The notes beneath the pieces were generated by a model. The model saw only the letters and a list, made by a program, of their open reading frames with translations. It did no database searches and had not been told where the DNA came from. Positions 7,320 to 14,825 of a DNA stretch of 64,000 nt are shown in pieces. Numbering within the stretch: the stretch's first letter is position 1; each line of letters opens with the position of its first letter. Source of the DNA: Flavobacterium flabelliforme (lineage in GTDB: Bacteria > Bacteroidota > Bacteroidia > Flavobacteriales > Flavobacteriaceae); the NCBI RefSeq assembly GCF_017948675.1, contig NZ_JAGFBU010000004.1, positions 186,001 to 250,000 of the forward strand, written 5' to 3'. A program made the position numbers and the translations under genes.

Positions 7320-8633
7320 TTATTTCGTTAAAAAATGTAAATAGTTTTGAGTAAAATTATATTCGAAAACAGCTTGCAAAAACTCCAATTCTTTTTGAAA
7401 CATCAGTGTTTCTGATTGTAACAAGTCGGTTGTTTTTTCTAAGCCTTGTGTAAAACGGTTGCTGCGAATGCGATAGGCTTCTTGCGATTGTTCTAAAGCT
7501 AGTTTAGAAAGATTCACTTTGTTCTCCGCATCTTTTAACTGACGGTTGGTTTTGTTTAATTCCAACTGGCTTTTGGCCTTATATTGCTGCGTTTCAATCT
7601 CTGATTTTTGGAATTCTGCTTTTGCTTTTTCCATTTTTCCAATGGATTTATAACCGTCGAATAAACTCCAAGATAATTGTGCTCCAATTAAATATCCTTT
7701 AGCATTGGTACCAAACAAAGTATCATTGTACAATTCGTAACTTCCAAAAGCATATAATCTTGGTAAGAAATTCATCTTACTAGATTGTAACATTTTGGCG
7801 TAAGCTTCGGATGATTTATCCATCGCTTGAATGTCTTTTCTATCGTTTGAAAGTGTTGTATTAATGCTTTCTAGTGCAATTACATTTTCTAATTCTTCAA
7901 TTGGTTTATAGACTTTGTTCGTGTTGTCATCATTTAAAAGGAAGGCTAAATAATCTGATGTGTTTTGCACATTACTTTTTGCATATTGCAACTGATTTTC
8001 AATTTCATTTACGCGAACCTGAACCGATAGTAAATCCGTTTTTTGTAGAATTCCTTGTTTGAAATAATTTTCTATCAGTTTCAAATTTGCATCGCCCGTT
8101 TTATTTGCTTTCTCTAAAACTTTAACTGCCTTATATCCTAATTGCAATTCCATGAAAGCTTTGTTAACTTCTAGTTCTAAATATTCTTTAGTGCGTTCTG
8201 TTTGCAAAGCGTAAGCATCCATTTTAGCCTTAGCTGCTTGTCTTCCGTAAATTCCGTCCACATTGATTATAGGCTGTAAAACCTCAAATTTGGTTGCGAA
8301 GTTTTTTGTTCGAGCAGGATTATTTAGCAAAGCAGGATTAAAATCAGAAGCTGTCAAAATTTCCTGATTCAGTTTAGAACCAAAAGCCATCAAAGGATTT
8401 GTAGTAGAAATTGCAGTATGTGAAGCTGAAATACTTGGCAAAAACAAAGAATTCGATTGCCTGTAATCTGCCTGTGCTGATTTAAAGTCTTGATTTGAAA
8501 TCTTAATTTGTAAATTTTTATCGGAAGCTTTTAACCAAATATCTTTTTTAGAAATAGTCAAAGTGTCTTGACTAAATCCTACAGTAGAAATAGTAAGAAT
8601 TCCTAAGAGCAGTATAAATTTTATATTCTTCAT
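7320..8633 (-). CDS. TolC-family outer membrane efflux protein
   Basis: A 437-residue outer-membrane channel subunit. The Sec signal peptide (MKNIKFILLLGILTISTVGFSQ) is followed by two long alpha-helical repeats rich in coiled coil, as in the OEP fold. Typical segments are FEVLQPIINVDG in the first repeat and LSWSLFDGYKS in the second. It is the first gene of the efflux operon and supplies the exit duct for the adaptor and permease. The start MKNIKF is chosen over an upstream frame at 8705 because a TAnnTTTG box lies at 8658-8665 between the two, and because only this start gives a clean signal peptide. Confidence 0.93.
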   Translation of the reverse strand: MKNIKFILLLGILTISTVGFSQDTLTISKKDIWLKASDKNLQIKISNQDFKSAQADYRQSNSLFLPSISASHTAISTTNPLMAFGSKLNQEILTASDFNPALLNNPARTKNFATKFEVLQPIINVDGIYGRQAAKAKMDAYALQTERTKEYLELEVNKAFMELQLGYKAVKVLEKANKTGDANLKLIENYFKQGILQKTDLLSVQVRVNEIENQLQYAKSNVQNTSDYLAFLLNDDNTNKVYKPIEELENVIALESINTTLSNDRKDIQAMDKSSEAYAKMLQSSKMNFLPRLYAFGSYELYNDTLFGTNAKGYLIGAQLSWSLFDGYKSIGKMEKAKAEFQKSEIETQQYKAKSQLELNKTNRQLKDAENKVNLSKLALEQSQEAYRIRSNRFTQGLEKTTDLLQSETLMFQKELEFLQAVFEYNFTQNYLHFLTK

Positions 8634-8657
8634 AATTATTGTATCAGATTTATGAAG

Positions 8658-8665
8658 CAAAGATA
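8658..8665 (-). promoter_or_regulatory. -7 promoter box of the efflux operon
   Basis: The complement reads TATCTTTG, matching TAnnTTTG, and lies 25 bases before the tolC-like ATG. No clear TTG at the proper -33 distance. It settles the choice of the shorter start for the TolC-like protein. Confidence 0.5.
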
Positions 8666-8852
8666 GATTGACAAAAAAGCTTGTACGGTAACATAAGTCA
8701 CACACGCCATTTAAATCTACTAATTTTTAAAATAATGAATTTTAGTTGCTTTCATTTTCAATTTATTGAGAATGGCTAAATTTTAAAATGAACAATCAGT
8801 TTATACTGTCACTTTCATTGCTTAACCGCTTCCTTTTATTGAAAATGCGCCT

Positions 8853-8860
8853 TATCTTTG
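8853..8860 (+). promoter_or_regulatory. -7 promoter box of the YeeE/YedE pair
   Basis: TATCTTTG, an exact TAnnTTTG match, 20 bases before the ATG of the first YeeE/YedE gene. It is divergent from the efflux-operon box about 190 bases away; the same 8-mer is used on both sides. No good -33 TTG seen. Confidence 0.5.
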
Positions 8861-8880
8861 TAAAAAAATAAAAATAAAAT

Positions 8881-9441
8881 ATGGAAGTAATTTTTCAAAC
8901 GTGGCCGTGGTATTTTTCTGGATTTATAATAGGTATGATTATGATGTCGTTAATTTATTTTGGCAAAACATTCGGAATGTCTTCTAATTTAAGATCTCTA
9001 TGCTCTATTGCAGGTTTGGGCAAAAGGGTTTCTTTTTTTGATTTTGATTGGAAAGCACAGCGCTGGAATTTAGTTGTAGTTTTAGGCGCAATGATAGGTG
9101 GTTTTGTAGCCGTTCATTATATGAGCGATCCTTCTAATGTGTCAATTAATCCAGAAACTATAAAACAATTATCAGAAATGGGAATTGATGCTCCTAACGG
9201 AAAATTAATGCCAGAAGCTCTTTTTGGAACTCAGATTTTACAATCGCCAAAAATTATTTTCATTCTTTTAATAGGGGGTTTATTAATAGGTTTTGGTTCA
9301 CGTTATGCTGGAGGTTGCACTTCGGGTCATGCTATTCAAGGGTTAAGTAATTTGCAAATCCCTTCTCTTAAAGCAGTTATAGGTTTTTTTGTGGGTGGTT
9401 TAATCATGGTACATTTTTTATTACCATTAATTTTGAACTAA
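8881..9441 (+). CDS. YeeE/YedE family sulfur-compound transporter, subunit 1
   Basis: A 186-residue integral membrane protein with about five hydrophobic segments. The signature GSRYAGGCTSGHAIQGLSNL (about residues 140-160) contains the conserved cysteine of the YeeE/YedE (TsuA-like) family, which moves thiosulfate or related sulfur species by relay through cysteines. This is the half-size version that pairs with the DUF6691 protein encoded 43 bases downstream. It is the first gene of a divergent plus-strand unit next to the efflux operon. The family is clear; the exact substrate is inference. Confidence 0.88.
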   Translation: MEVIFQTWPWYFSGFIIGMIMMSLIYFGKTFGMSSNLRSLCSIAGLGKRVSFFDFDWKAQRWNLVVVLGAMIGGFVAVHYMSDPSNVSINPETIKQLSEMGIDAPNGKLMPEALFGTQILQSPKIIFILLIGGLLIGFGSRYAGGCTSGHAIQGLSNLQIPSLKAVIGFFVGGLIMVHFLLPLILN

Positions 9442-9484
9442 TACGAACAACAAAAATTAATTTTTAAAAATTAAAATACAAAGA

Positions 9485-9901
9485 ATGAAAAATATATTAA
9501 AATACTTAGTTGTCGGTTTTATTTTTGGAATCGTTCTAACTAAATCTGAAGCAGTTTCTTGGTATCGAATTTACGAAATGTTCCAATTTCAATCGTTTCA
9601 CATGTACGGAATTATTTCGGTAGCCATTTTGACGGGAGTTATAGGAATTCAGCTAATTAAAAGAAACCAAATAAAAGATATTAAAGGAGAAGCAATTGTT
9701 ATTCAAGATAAAGAAAAAGGATCTGCTCGTTATTGGATTGGAGGTCTTTTATTTGGATTAGGTTGGGCATTAGTTGGTTCTTGCCCAGGACCTATATTTA
9801 TATTAATAGGGGCAGGATTCTGGACGGTTTTTATTGTTCTTTTTGGAGCACTTTTAGGAACTTATCTTTACGGATTGCTAAAAAATAAATTGCCTCACTA
9901 A
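9485..9901 (+). CDS. YeeE/YedE-type membrane protein (DUF6691 family), subunit 2
   Basis: A 138-residue membrane protein with about four hydrophobic helices. GWALVGSCPGPIFILIG (about residues 95-113) carries the cysteine equivalent to GGCTSGH in the first gene, so the two proteins together make a full YeeE/YedE-like transporter. A charged insert near residues 60-75 probably faces the cytosol. It is followed by a strong terminator at 9931-9967, ending a two-gene operon. In other bacteria such pairs occur with rhodaneses, persulfide dioxygenase-like hydrolases and DUF2892. Here the DUF2892 gene lies at the far end of the divergent operon. Confidence 0.87.
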   Translation: MKNILKYLVVGFIFGIVLTKSEAVSWYRIYEMFQFQSFHMYGIISVAILTGVIGIQLIKRNQIKDIKGEAIVIQDKEKGSARYWIGGLLFGLGWALVGSCPGPIFILIGAGFWTVFIVLFGALLGTYLYGLLKNKLPH

Positions 9902-9930
9902 ATCAATTAAAAATTATAGTATCATTATCA

Positions 9931-9967
9931 AAGCTGCATTTTCTAAGGAATTTGCAGCTTTTTTTTG
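9931..9967 (+). terminator. Terminator of the YeeE/YedE operon
   Basis: Stem AAGCTGCA (9931-9938) with TGCAGCTT (9953-9960), a 14-base loop, then a run of T. The U-tract is on the plus strand. The stop codon of the convergent minus-strand gene (9943-9945) lies in the loop. Confidence 0.8.
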
Positions 9968-10626
9968 TTTAGTTTTAAAATACCAATTACTATTAAATAT
10001 TGTGCTGTTAAGTAAGTTGACATAATCAAAAAGGTACTGTATTGTATTGCTGCATAAAACTTATCAAAAGCCAGTATACTATCCGAAGCTACAAAAATTA
10101 TTGCACCTATTAAAATATAAGTATTAGCAGGCTTATGCCAATTTAAAAATCCCTTTAATGCAAATAACAACATGATTGAAATGGTCATTGCATATACAAA
10201 AACAGGCAGTAGTAATTCACCAAGATTTGGCATCAGTAAAACCATCATTCCTATTAGATAAATTATTATTAATGTAATTCCTATCCAATAAATAGTTTTA
10301 CTTTTTCTTAAATAGATTTTTAATTGTTTGTTAAATAATATAATATAAAACACATGCGAAAATAAAAAAGCAATCAATCCTCCTATAAAATAGATTTCTC
10401 CTTTGGCTGCAAAAAGTAATATAATATCGCCAATCCAGGATAATGTAATTGCTATTAAAAGTGTTTTTTTACTAGAAAAGTTTTCTTGTAAATAAACAGC
10501 CGTTATTAAAAAAGGAAGTAGAAAAGGTTTTAAAAAGGCGGTAATATCTTCTCTACCCAAAAGAATTATAACCAAATAAATAAGGCTGAAGCCAATAAAA
10601 CCAGTTAATACGTTATTACTTTTCAT
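9943..10626 (-). CDS. Lysoplasmalogenase (YhhN/TMEM86 family)
   Basis: A 227-residue protein with about eight membrane helices. Family residues are visible: Lys-Pro at 33-34, Gly-Asp at 66-67 (SWIGDIILLF), His91 in FLFSHVFY, and the late acidic pair Asp181 and Asp187 in VASDSILAFDKF. The family hydrolyses the vinyl-ether bond of lysoplasmalogens, releasing an aldehyde and a glycerophospho-headgroup. It starts only 9 bases after the AGMO-like gene, so the two are almost surely cotranscribed, which points to ether-lipid or related lipid turnover. Bacterial YhhN substrates are mostly untested; the reaction is inferred from the family. Confidence 0.85.
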   Translation of the reverse strand: MKSNNVLTGFIGFSLIYLVIILLGREDITAFLKPFLLPFLITAVYLQENFSSKKTLLIAITLSWIGDIILLFAAKGEIYFIGGLIAFLFSHVFYIILFNKQLKIYLRKSKTIYWIGITLIIIYLIGMMVLLMPNLGELLLPVFVYAMTISIMLLFALKGFLNWHKPANTYILIGAIIFVASDSILAFDKFYAAIQYSTFLIMSTYLTAQYLIVIGILKLNKKKLQIP

Positions 10627-10635
10627 AGAATAAGT

Positions 10636-11907
10636 TTAAGGAGTTGTCACTGACAAAAGTTCTTTTTCAAAATTATTATTGTTAAAATATAATGTAACAA
10701 CTAACGATAAAATGAGATAAGCGGCTATTAAATATGTAGCAAAAGGGAAAAGTTGATTTATACCAAACCAATCTCCAAAATAGAAGATTAATCCAATACC
10801 AAATAAAAACCGGATGCTTTCCCATAGCATAGAAATTTTTCGGGCATCCATCAATTCAGTATAACTGTAAACGCTCAAGAAAATAAACGCTCCATAAATG
10901 AATACATTTGGCAATCCTATTATTGCAATTGAGTTGTACATGTATGTTATAAGTAGTAAAGTAATTGCTGCTTGAAAAATAGACCAATACATCAATTTTT
11001 TAGAGTATATAGCTCCGTACTTTTCGAAATTATAGACATCTGTAATTTTTTTGACAGGATATTTAATTTCAAAATTTTCTGGTCGCCATCCTGTTGGTTT
11101 AAACCAAATAGTAAATTTGTCCTGCCACTTTTCTGCGCGCCAAGCATCAGTGATCAACAACCATAAATGCTGAAAATTAATCCGTATCGGATTCCAAGTT
11201 TGTGCAGGTCTTGTAATGCCAAAAACAGGAGGAACACTTTCTAATTCTTCTTGAAAAGTACCAAATAATTTATCCCAAATTATAAATATTTGCGAATGGT
11301 TCTTGTCTAAATATTCGGGATTTATGGCATGATGTACTCTGTGATGAGAAGGAGAAACGAGTATTTTTTCTAGAAATCCAATTTTTTTAATGTGTTTGGT
11401 GTGATACCAAAACTGCAAAAACAAATGTATAGGAATAGTGATTGCAATAACTTTTGCGGGAACGCCAATAAGTGCTGCTGGTATTAATAAAAAGGTAAAT
11501 AGATTGACAAAACTTGAAACAGTTTGGCGCAAAGCACAAGCCAGATCAAATTCTTCACTACTGTGATGAATGGCGTGTTTGTTCCATAAAAAATTTATTT
11601 GGTGAGATAAACGATGACTCCAATAACCATAGAAATCGATAACGATAAAACCGATAACATACGTTAATATGTTTGCTTCTAAATGAAATATAGCAATTTT
11701 AGAAACCATCCAATCATAGGATACTAATGTAACGCTAATTCCCAATACATCTTTTACAGAATTGACCATTCCGGAGCTTACACTCGAAACAGAATCCATA
11801 TTTGGAGAAGTATTTTCTCCTTTGTAATGTCCGTATAATTTTTCAATTATAATTAAAATTAAAAAAATAGGCATTACATAAACTAGAATTTTACCATATT
11901 CTTCCAT
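10636..11907 (-). CDS. Sterol desaturase-family hydroxylase resembling alkylglycerol monooxygenase
   Basis: A 423-residue integral membrane di-iron enzyme. The eight-histidine pattern is complete: HRLSH (97-101), HAIHH (110-114) and HHRVHH (187-192). Stretches around the motifs (HHSSEEF, ALRQ, SPSHHRVHH, IIWDKLFGTF, then a GITRP-type segment) match my memory of animal alkylglycerol monooxygenase (AGMO/TMEM195) far better than C-4 sterol oxidases. The extra C-terminal membrane region and total length also fit AGMO (human about 445 aa). AGMO cleaves the ether bond of alkylglycerols using tetrahydrobiopterin. It is the first gene of a pair with a lysoplasmalogenase. Family firm; substrate and cofactor are inference. 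Confidence 0.88.
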   Translation of the reverse strand: MEEYGKILVYVMPIFLILIIIEKLYGHYKGENTSPNMDSVSSVSSGMVNSVKDVLGISVTLVSYDWMVSKIAIFHLEANILTYVIGFIVIDFYGYWSHRLSHQINFLWNKHAIHHSSEEFDLACALRQTVSSFVNLFTFLLIPAALIGVPAKVIAITIPIHLFLQFWYHTKHIKKIGFLEKILVSPSHHRVHHAINPEYLDKNHSQIFIIWDKLFGTFQEELESVPPVFGITRPAQTWNPIRINFQHLWLLITDAWRAEKWQDKFTIWFKPTGWRPENFEIKYPVKKITDVYNFEKYGAIYSKKLMYWSIFQAAITLLLITYMYNSIAIIGLPNVFIYGAFIFLSVYSYTELMDARKISMLWESIRFLFGIGLIFYFGDWFGINQLFPFATYLIAAYLILSLVVTLYFNNNNFEKELLSVTTP

Positions 11908-11929
11908 AAAAAAAACACTTTCATTTATC

Positions 11930-11937
11930 CAAATATA
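11930..11937 (-). promoter_or_regulatory. -7 promoter box of the AGMO-like/lysoplasmalogenase pair
   Basis: The complement reads TATATTTG, matching TAnnTTTG, 22 bases before the ATG. No TTG lies 17-23 bases upstream; the nearest is about 30 bases away. Confidence 0.45.
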
Positions 11938-12002
11938 GGATAAAAGAGAGTGTCTTTAAATTATTTACAATAAATTTTTTCTAAAACAGAATTTACTGTT
12001 AT

Positions 12003-12278
12003 TTAAATTATTTCAGCATTAAGTCCTGCTGCTAATAATTGAGTGCATTGTAATTTTAATTTTTCGTAAGCACCTGTTTTAACAGTACACTTTCCATTAT
12101 AATGTATGATTAGCGAACATTGTTCCGCTTGTTCGGGAGCGTGTTCACAAACACGCATCAAAGTTTCAATAACATGATCAAAAGTATTTACATCATCGTT
12201 GTAAACTACTATTTCATTATCTAAATGCACTGATTCTTTTAGACTTACTCTTTCTCTTACTTTTTCTTTAGTACTCAT
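12003..12278 (-). CDS. clpS: ATP-dependent Clp protease adaptor ClpS
   Basis: A 91-residue adaptor that binds the N-domain of the ClpA/ClpC unfoldase and delivers N-end-rule substrates. The core reads VVYNDDVNTFDHVIETL (about residues 24-40), giving the substrate-pocket Asn-Asp-Asp and the following helix. MRVCEHAPEQAEQCSLIIHYNGKC includes the conserved His and the strand lining the pocket. The first ~20 residues are a charged flexible tail, as in the family. It follows prmA by 45 bases on the same strand and is probably cotranscribed with it. Confidence 0.93.
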   Translation of the reverse strand: MSTKEKVRERVSLKESVHLDNEIVVYNDDVNTFDHVIETLMRVCEHAPEQAEQCSLIIHYNGKCTVKTGAYEKLKLQCTQLLAAGLNAEII

Positions 12279-12323
12279 TTTGTAGGTTTTTGTACTTTCG
12301 TAATTAATAAAATAATACCAACA

Positions 12324-13157
12324 CTAATTTACGTATTTTAAAGATACCCAATTGTTTCTTTCTAATTTTTTAACATAAGTTAACCCTTTCTCTTTGCAAG
12401 AAGAATCTATAAATGGAATGTCTTCATTATAAAAACCGCTTAAAAGTAAAGTTCCACCCGGATTTAAACTATCTACATAACTTTGCATATCATTCAACAA
12501 AATATTACGGTTAATATTTGCAATAATCAAATCGTATTTTTTATCTGTAAGTAATGATGCTTCGCCTTCATAAACCGTAATGTGCTTGCAATTATTACGT
12601 TCTGCATTCTCGATAGAGTTTAAGTAACACCAGTTGTCGATATCAATTGCATCGATAGGTTTTGCTCCTTTCATCTCTGCTAATATGGCTAAAATAGCTG
12701 TTCCACAACCCATATCTAGCGTTTTCATTCCGGTAACATCCATTTCTAATAAATGTTGAATCATCATGTGAGTCGTTTCATGATGTCCGGTTCCAAAACT
12801 CATTTTTGGTTCAATTAAAATATCAAATTCGGCATCTGTTTTTGGATGAAATGGAGCGCGAACATGGCAGTTTCCATCTACATCTATCGCTTCAAAATTC
12901 TTTTCCCATTCTTCATTCCAGTTCACTTGTTCGATTTCTTCAAAAGTATAATCAATAGTAAATTCGTCTGATTGTAAAATGTGAATATCATCAAGAATCA
13001 TTTCGTCCCATAAATCCTTTTGTACAAAAGCAGAAATTCCTTTTTCTGTTTCGGTAAAGCTTTCAAATGCTTTTTCGCCCAACTGAGCTATTAATATTTC
13101 TGAACCCAATTCTTTAGGTTCAATAGTAAAATGATATCCTATATATATGTTTGACAT
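12324..13157 (-). CDS. prmA: Ribosomal protein L11 methyltransferase
   Basis: A 277-residue SAM-dependent enzyme that trimethylates ribosomal protein L11. An N-terminal substrate-binding domain (about residues 1-110) leads into the Rossmann core: MSFGTGHHETTHMM (the PrmA signature, about 133-146), LDMGCGTAILAILAEMKGA for SAM, IDIDNWC for the acidic loop, and DLIIANINRNILL (Asn-rich catalytic motif). Its own promoter box lies at 13172-13179, and it is separated from tpiA by a terminator, so it heads a short prmA-clpS operon. Confidence 0.95.
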   Translation of the reverse strand: MSNIYIGYHFTIEPKELGSEILIAQLGEKAFESFTETEKGISAFVQKDLWDEMILDDIHILQSDEFTIDYTFEEIEQVNWNEEWEKNFEAIDVDGNCHVRAPFHPKTDAEFDILIEPKMSFGTGHHETTHMMIQHLLEMDVTGMKTLDMGCGTAILAILAEMKGAKPIDAIDIDNWCYLNSIENAERNNCKHITVYEGEASLLTDKKYDLIIANINRNILLNDMQSYVDSLNPGGTLLLSGFYNEDIPFIDSSCKEKGLTYVKKLERNNWVSLKYVN

Positions 13158-13171
13158 GTTTAATTTTTTTG

Positions 13172-13179
13172 CAAAGGTA
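13172..13179 (-). promoter_or_regulatory. -7 promoter box of prmA-clpS
   Basis: The complement reads TACCTTTG, matching TAnnTTTG, 14 bases before the prmA ATG. TTG complements occur upstream at 13191 and 13196, giving spacers of 11 and 16 bases, so the -33 element is only marginal. Confidence 0.5.
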
Positions 13180-13208
13180 GCATTCTATTTCAATTCAATA
13201 ATGAAAAC

Positions 13209-13244
13209 AAAAAAAAAGAGGCTTGAATACTTTCAAACCTCTTT
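13209..13244 (-). terminator. Terminator after tpiA
   Basis: Hairpin with AGAGG-TTGAA pairing with TTCAA-CCTCT around a short loop (about 13217-13240). The arms are flanked by A9 on the left and T5 on the right, so it could work both ways. The minus-strand genes use it at the end of tpiA. Confidence 0.7.
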
Positions 13245-13265
13245 TTGCAACTTATTTTTTAACTT

Positions 13266-14018
13266 TTATATTGCGTTTACGATAGCTACAAAATCGTCAG
13301 CATTTAGTGCTGCACCACCAATAAGGCCTCCGTCAACATCTGGTTTAGAAAAAATTTCTTTTGCATTATTTGGTTTCACACTTCCACCATAAAGTATAGA
13401 TACTGTATCGGCAATGTCAGCTCCAAAAGCAGTTCGAACCGTCTGTCTAATAAATTCGTGCATTTCCTGCGCTTGCTCTGGCGAAGCAGTTTCTCCCGTT
13501 CCTATTGCCCAAACTGGCTCGTAGGCCAAAACAATATTTTCCCAATCTTTGGCTTCAATATGAAATATCCCATCTTTTAGCTGATTTTCAACAATATTAA
13601 AATGGTTTTTAGTTTGGCGATCTTTTAATTCCTCTCCAAAGCAAAAAATAACCGTCATATCATGTTCTAAAGCGGTGTCTACTTTATTAGCAATTAAAGC
13701 ATCTGTCTCATGAAAAATAGCTCTGCGTTCAGAATGACCTAGAATTACTGTGTTTACACCAACACTCTTTAACATATCAGCAGAGATTTCTCCAGTAAAA
13801 GCCCCAGATTCTGCTTGGTGAACATTTTGTGCAGCCACATCAATATTAGTAAATTCTAAATGATCTACAGCTGAAGCTAAATTTACAAAAGTAGGAGCAA
13901 CCAATACTTTTACAGTTGTATCTGTAGGTATTTTTGCTATTAACTCATTCAATAAATCTTCGGTTTGCTCAGCATTTTTGTGCATTTTCCAGTTTCCTGC
14001 AACAATCTTCTTTCTCAT
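13266..14018 (-). CDS. tpiA: Triosephosphate isomerase
   Basis: A 250-residue TIM-barrel enzyme interconverting dihydroxyacetone phosphate and glyceraldehyde 3-phosphate in glycolysis. All active-site landmarks are present: AGNWKMHK (Asn and Lys, near residues 7-13), GHSERR (catalytic His, near 95), AYEPVWAIGTG (catalytic Glu, near 166), and phosphate-binding YGGSVKP and GGLIGGAAL near the C-terminus. It lies 51 bases downstream of the thioredoxin-like gene on the same strand and ends at a clear terminator. Length is exactly that of the family. Confidence 0.97.
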   Translation of the reverse strand: MRKKIVAGNWKMHKNAEQTEDLLNELIAKIPTDTTVKVLVAPTFVNLASAVDHLEFTNIDVAAQNVHQAESGAFTGEISADMLKSVGVNTVILGHSERRAIFHETDALIANKVDTALEHDMTVIFCFGEELKDRQTKNHFNIVENQLKDGIFHIEAKDWENIVLAYEPVWAIGTGETASPEQAQEMHEFIRQTVRTAFGADIADTVSILYGGSVKPNNAKEIFSKPDVDGGLIGGAALNADDFVAIVNAI

Positions 14019-14069
14019 ATTAATTATCTTAATAATTTAATAGTTTGCTTTTATGGTTGTTTAAAAAAA

Positions 14070-14564
14070 TTATTTCAATTTTTCTAGAGTCTCATTAATT
14101 TTATCAAAATCAGTTTCAATAGCTCGGTAAAGAACAATTTTTCCTTTTTTATCAACGATTATATATCTCGGTATCCAATCTACGTCTAGTGCTTTTGCAA
14201 AAACACCTTTCATTTGATCATTTGCCATAAAATGATCTCCTTTAATTTCGTGTTTTTCAATTCCATTTTTCCATTGCTCTGCAGTTTTATCCATTGAAAG
14301 GAATAAGTAAGCAACATCAGGATTTTTAGCTTGTAATTCTTTTATTTTAGGCATTGCTTTGACACAATCACCGCACCAAGAAGCCCATACTTCGATTACT
14401 AATGTTTTTCCTTTATATTTTTTTAAAATATTTTTAAAAGCAACTTGACTTCCATCAGTTGCTAAAAGAGTTTCTGATAAAGCTTCTTTTGCAAATTCTG
14501 TTTTTTGAGCTTTAGAACAAGAAAATGTTGCAAAAGCAATTAAGGCTAATATTGTTTTTTTCAT
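14070..14564 (-). CDS. TlpA-like thioredoxin-fold lipoprotein
   Basis: A 164-residue exported protein. The leader MKKTILALIAFATFSC places a lipobox cysteine at about residue 16. The thioredoxin fold follows, with VIEVWASWCGDCVKAMPKI carrying the redox motif CGDC near residue 70 and a cis-Pro in DWIPRYIIVD. The family provides periplasmic disulfide reduction or acts in redox stress. The start is at MKKT, since a -7 box (14580-14587) sits just before it and the upstream MLKQPE adds only six residues that spoil the leader. It probably forms an operon with tpiA (51-base gap). Confidence 0.88.
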   Translation of the reverse strand: MKKTILALIAFATFSCSKAQKTEFAKEALSETLLATDGSQVAFKNILKKYKGKTLVIEVWASWCGDCVKAMPKIKELQAKNPDVAYLFLSMDKTAEQWKNGIEKHEIKGDHFMANDQMKGVFAKALDVDWIPRYIIVDKKGKIVLYRAIETDFDKINETLEKLK

Positions 14565-14579
14565 TTCAGGTTGTTTTAA

Positions 14580-14587
14580 CAAATTTA
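14580..14587 (-). promoter_or_regulatory. -7 promoter box of the thioredoxin-like gene and tpiA
   Basis: The complement reads TAAATTTG, matching TAnnTTTG, 15 bases before the ATG at 14564. No suitable -33 TTG was seen. Confidence 0.45.
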
Positions 14588-14747
14588 AACAAACATTCTG
14601 AACCTTTCACACACAATATGAATTTTTTGAAACTTTCAAACCCTTACGATCCAAGTAATATCGTTATAGTTAATAAGTAAATGGATTTGTTTTTAAAAAA
14701 CATGGTTTTAATTTCTAAAATTAAAAGGTTTTGGAATAGTGTTTAAT

Positions 14748-14803
14748 TAAAAAAAGGATATGAATTACTGCCACTCCAAAAGAGTTTTTGTAATTCATAT
14801 CCT
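14748..14803 (-). terminator. Terminator of the DoxX-family gene
   Basis: A perfect 14-bp stem: AGGATATGAATTAC (14755-14768) with GTAATTCATATCCT (14790-14803), loop of 21 bases. On the minus strand it is followed by a T-run (complement of 14749-14754), right after the gene ending at 14826. Confidence 0.85.
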
Positions 14804-14825
14804 AAATTTGTAAAGTGATCGTTTG

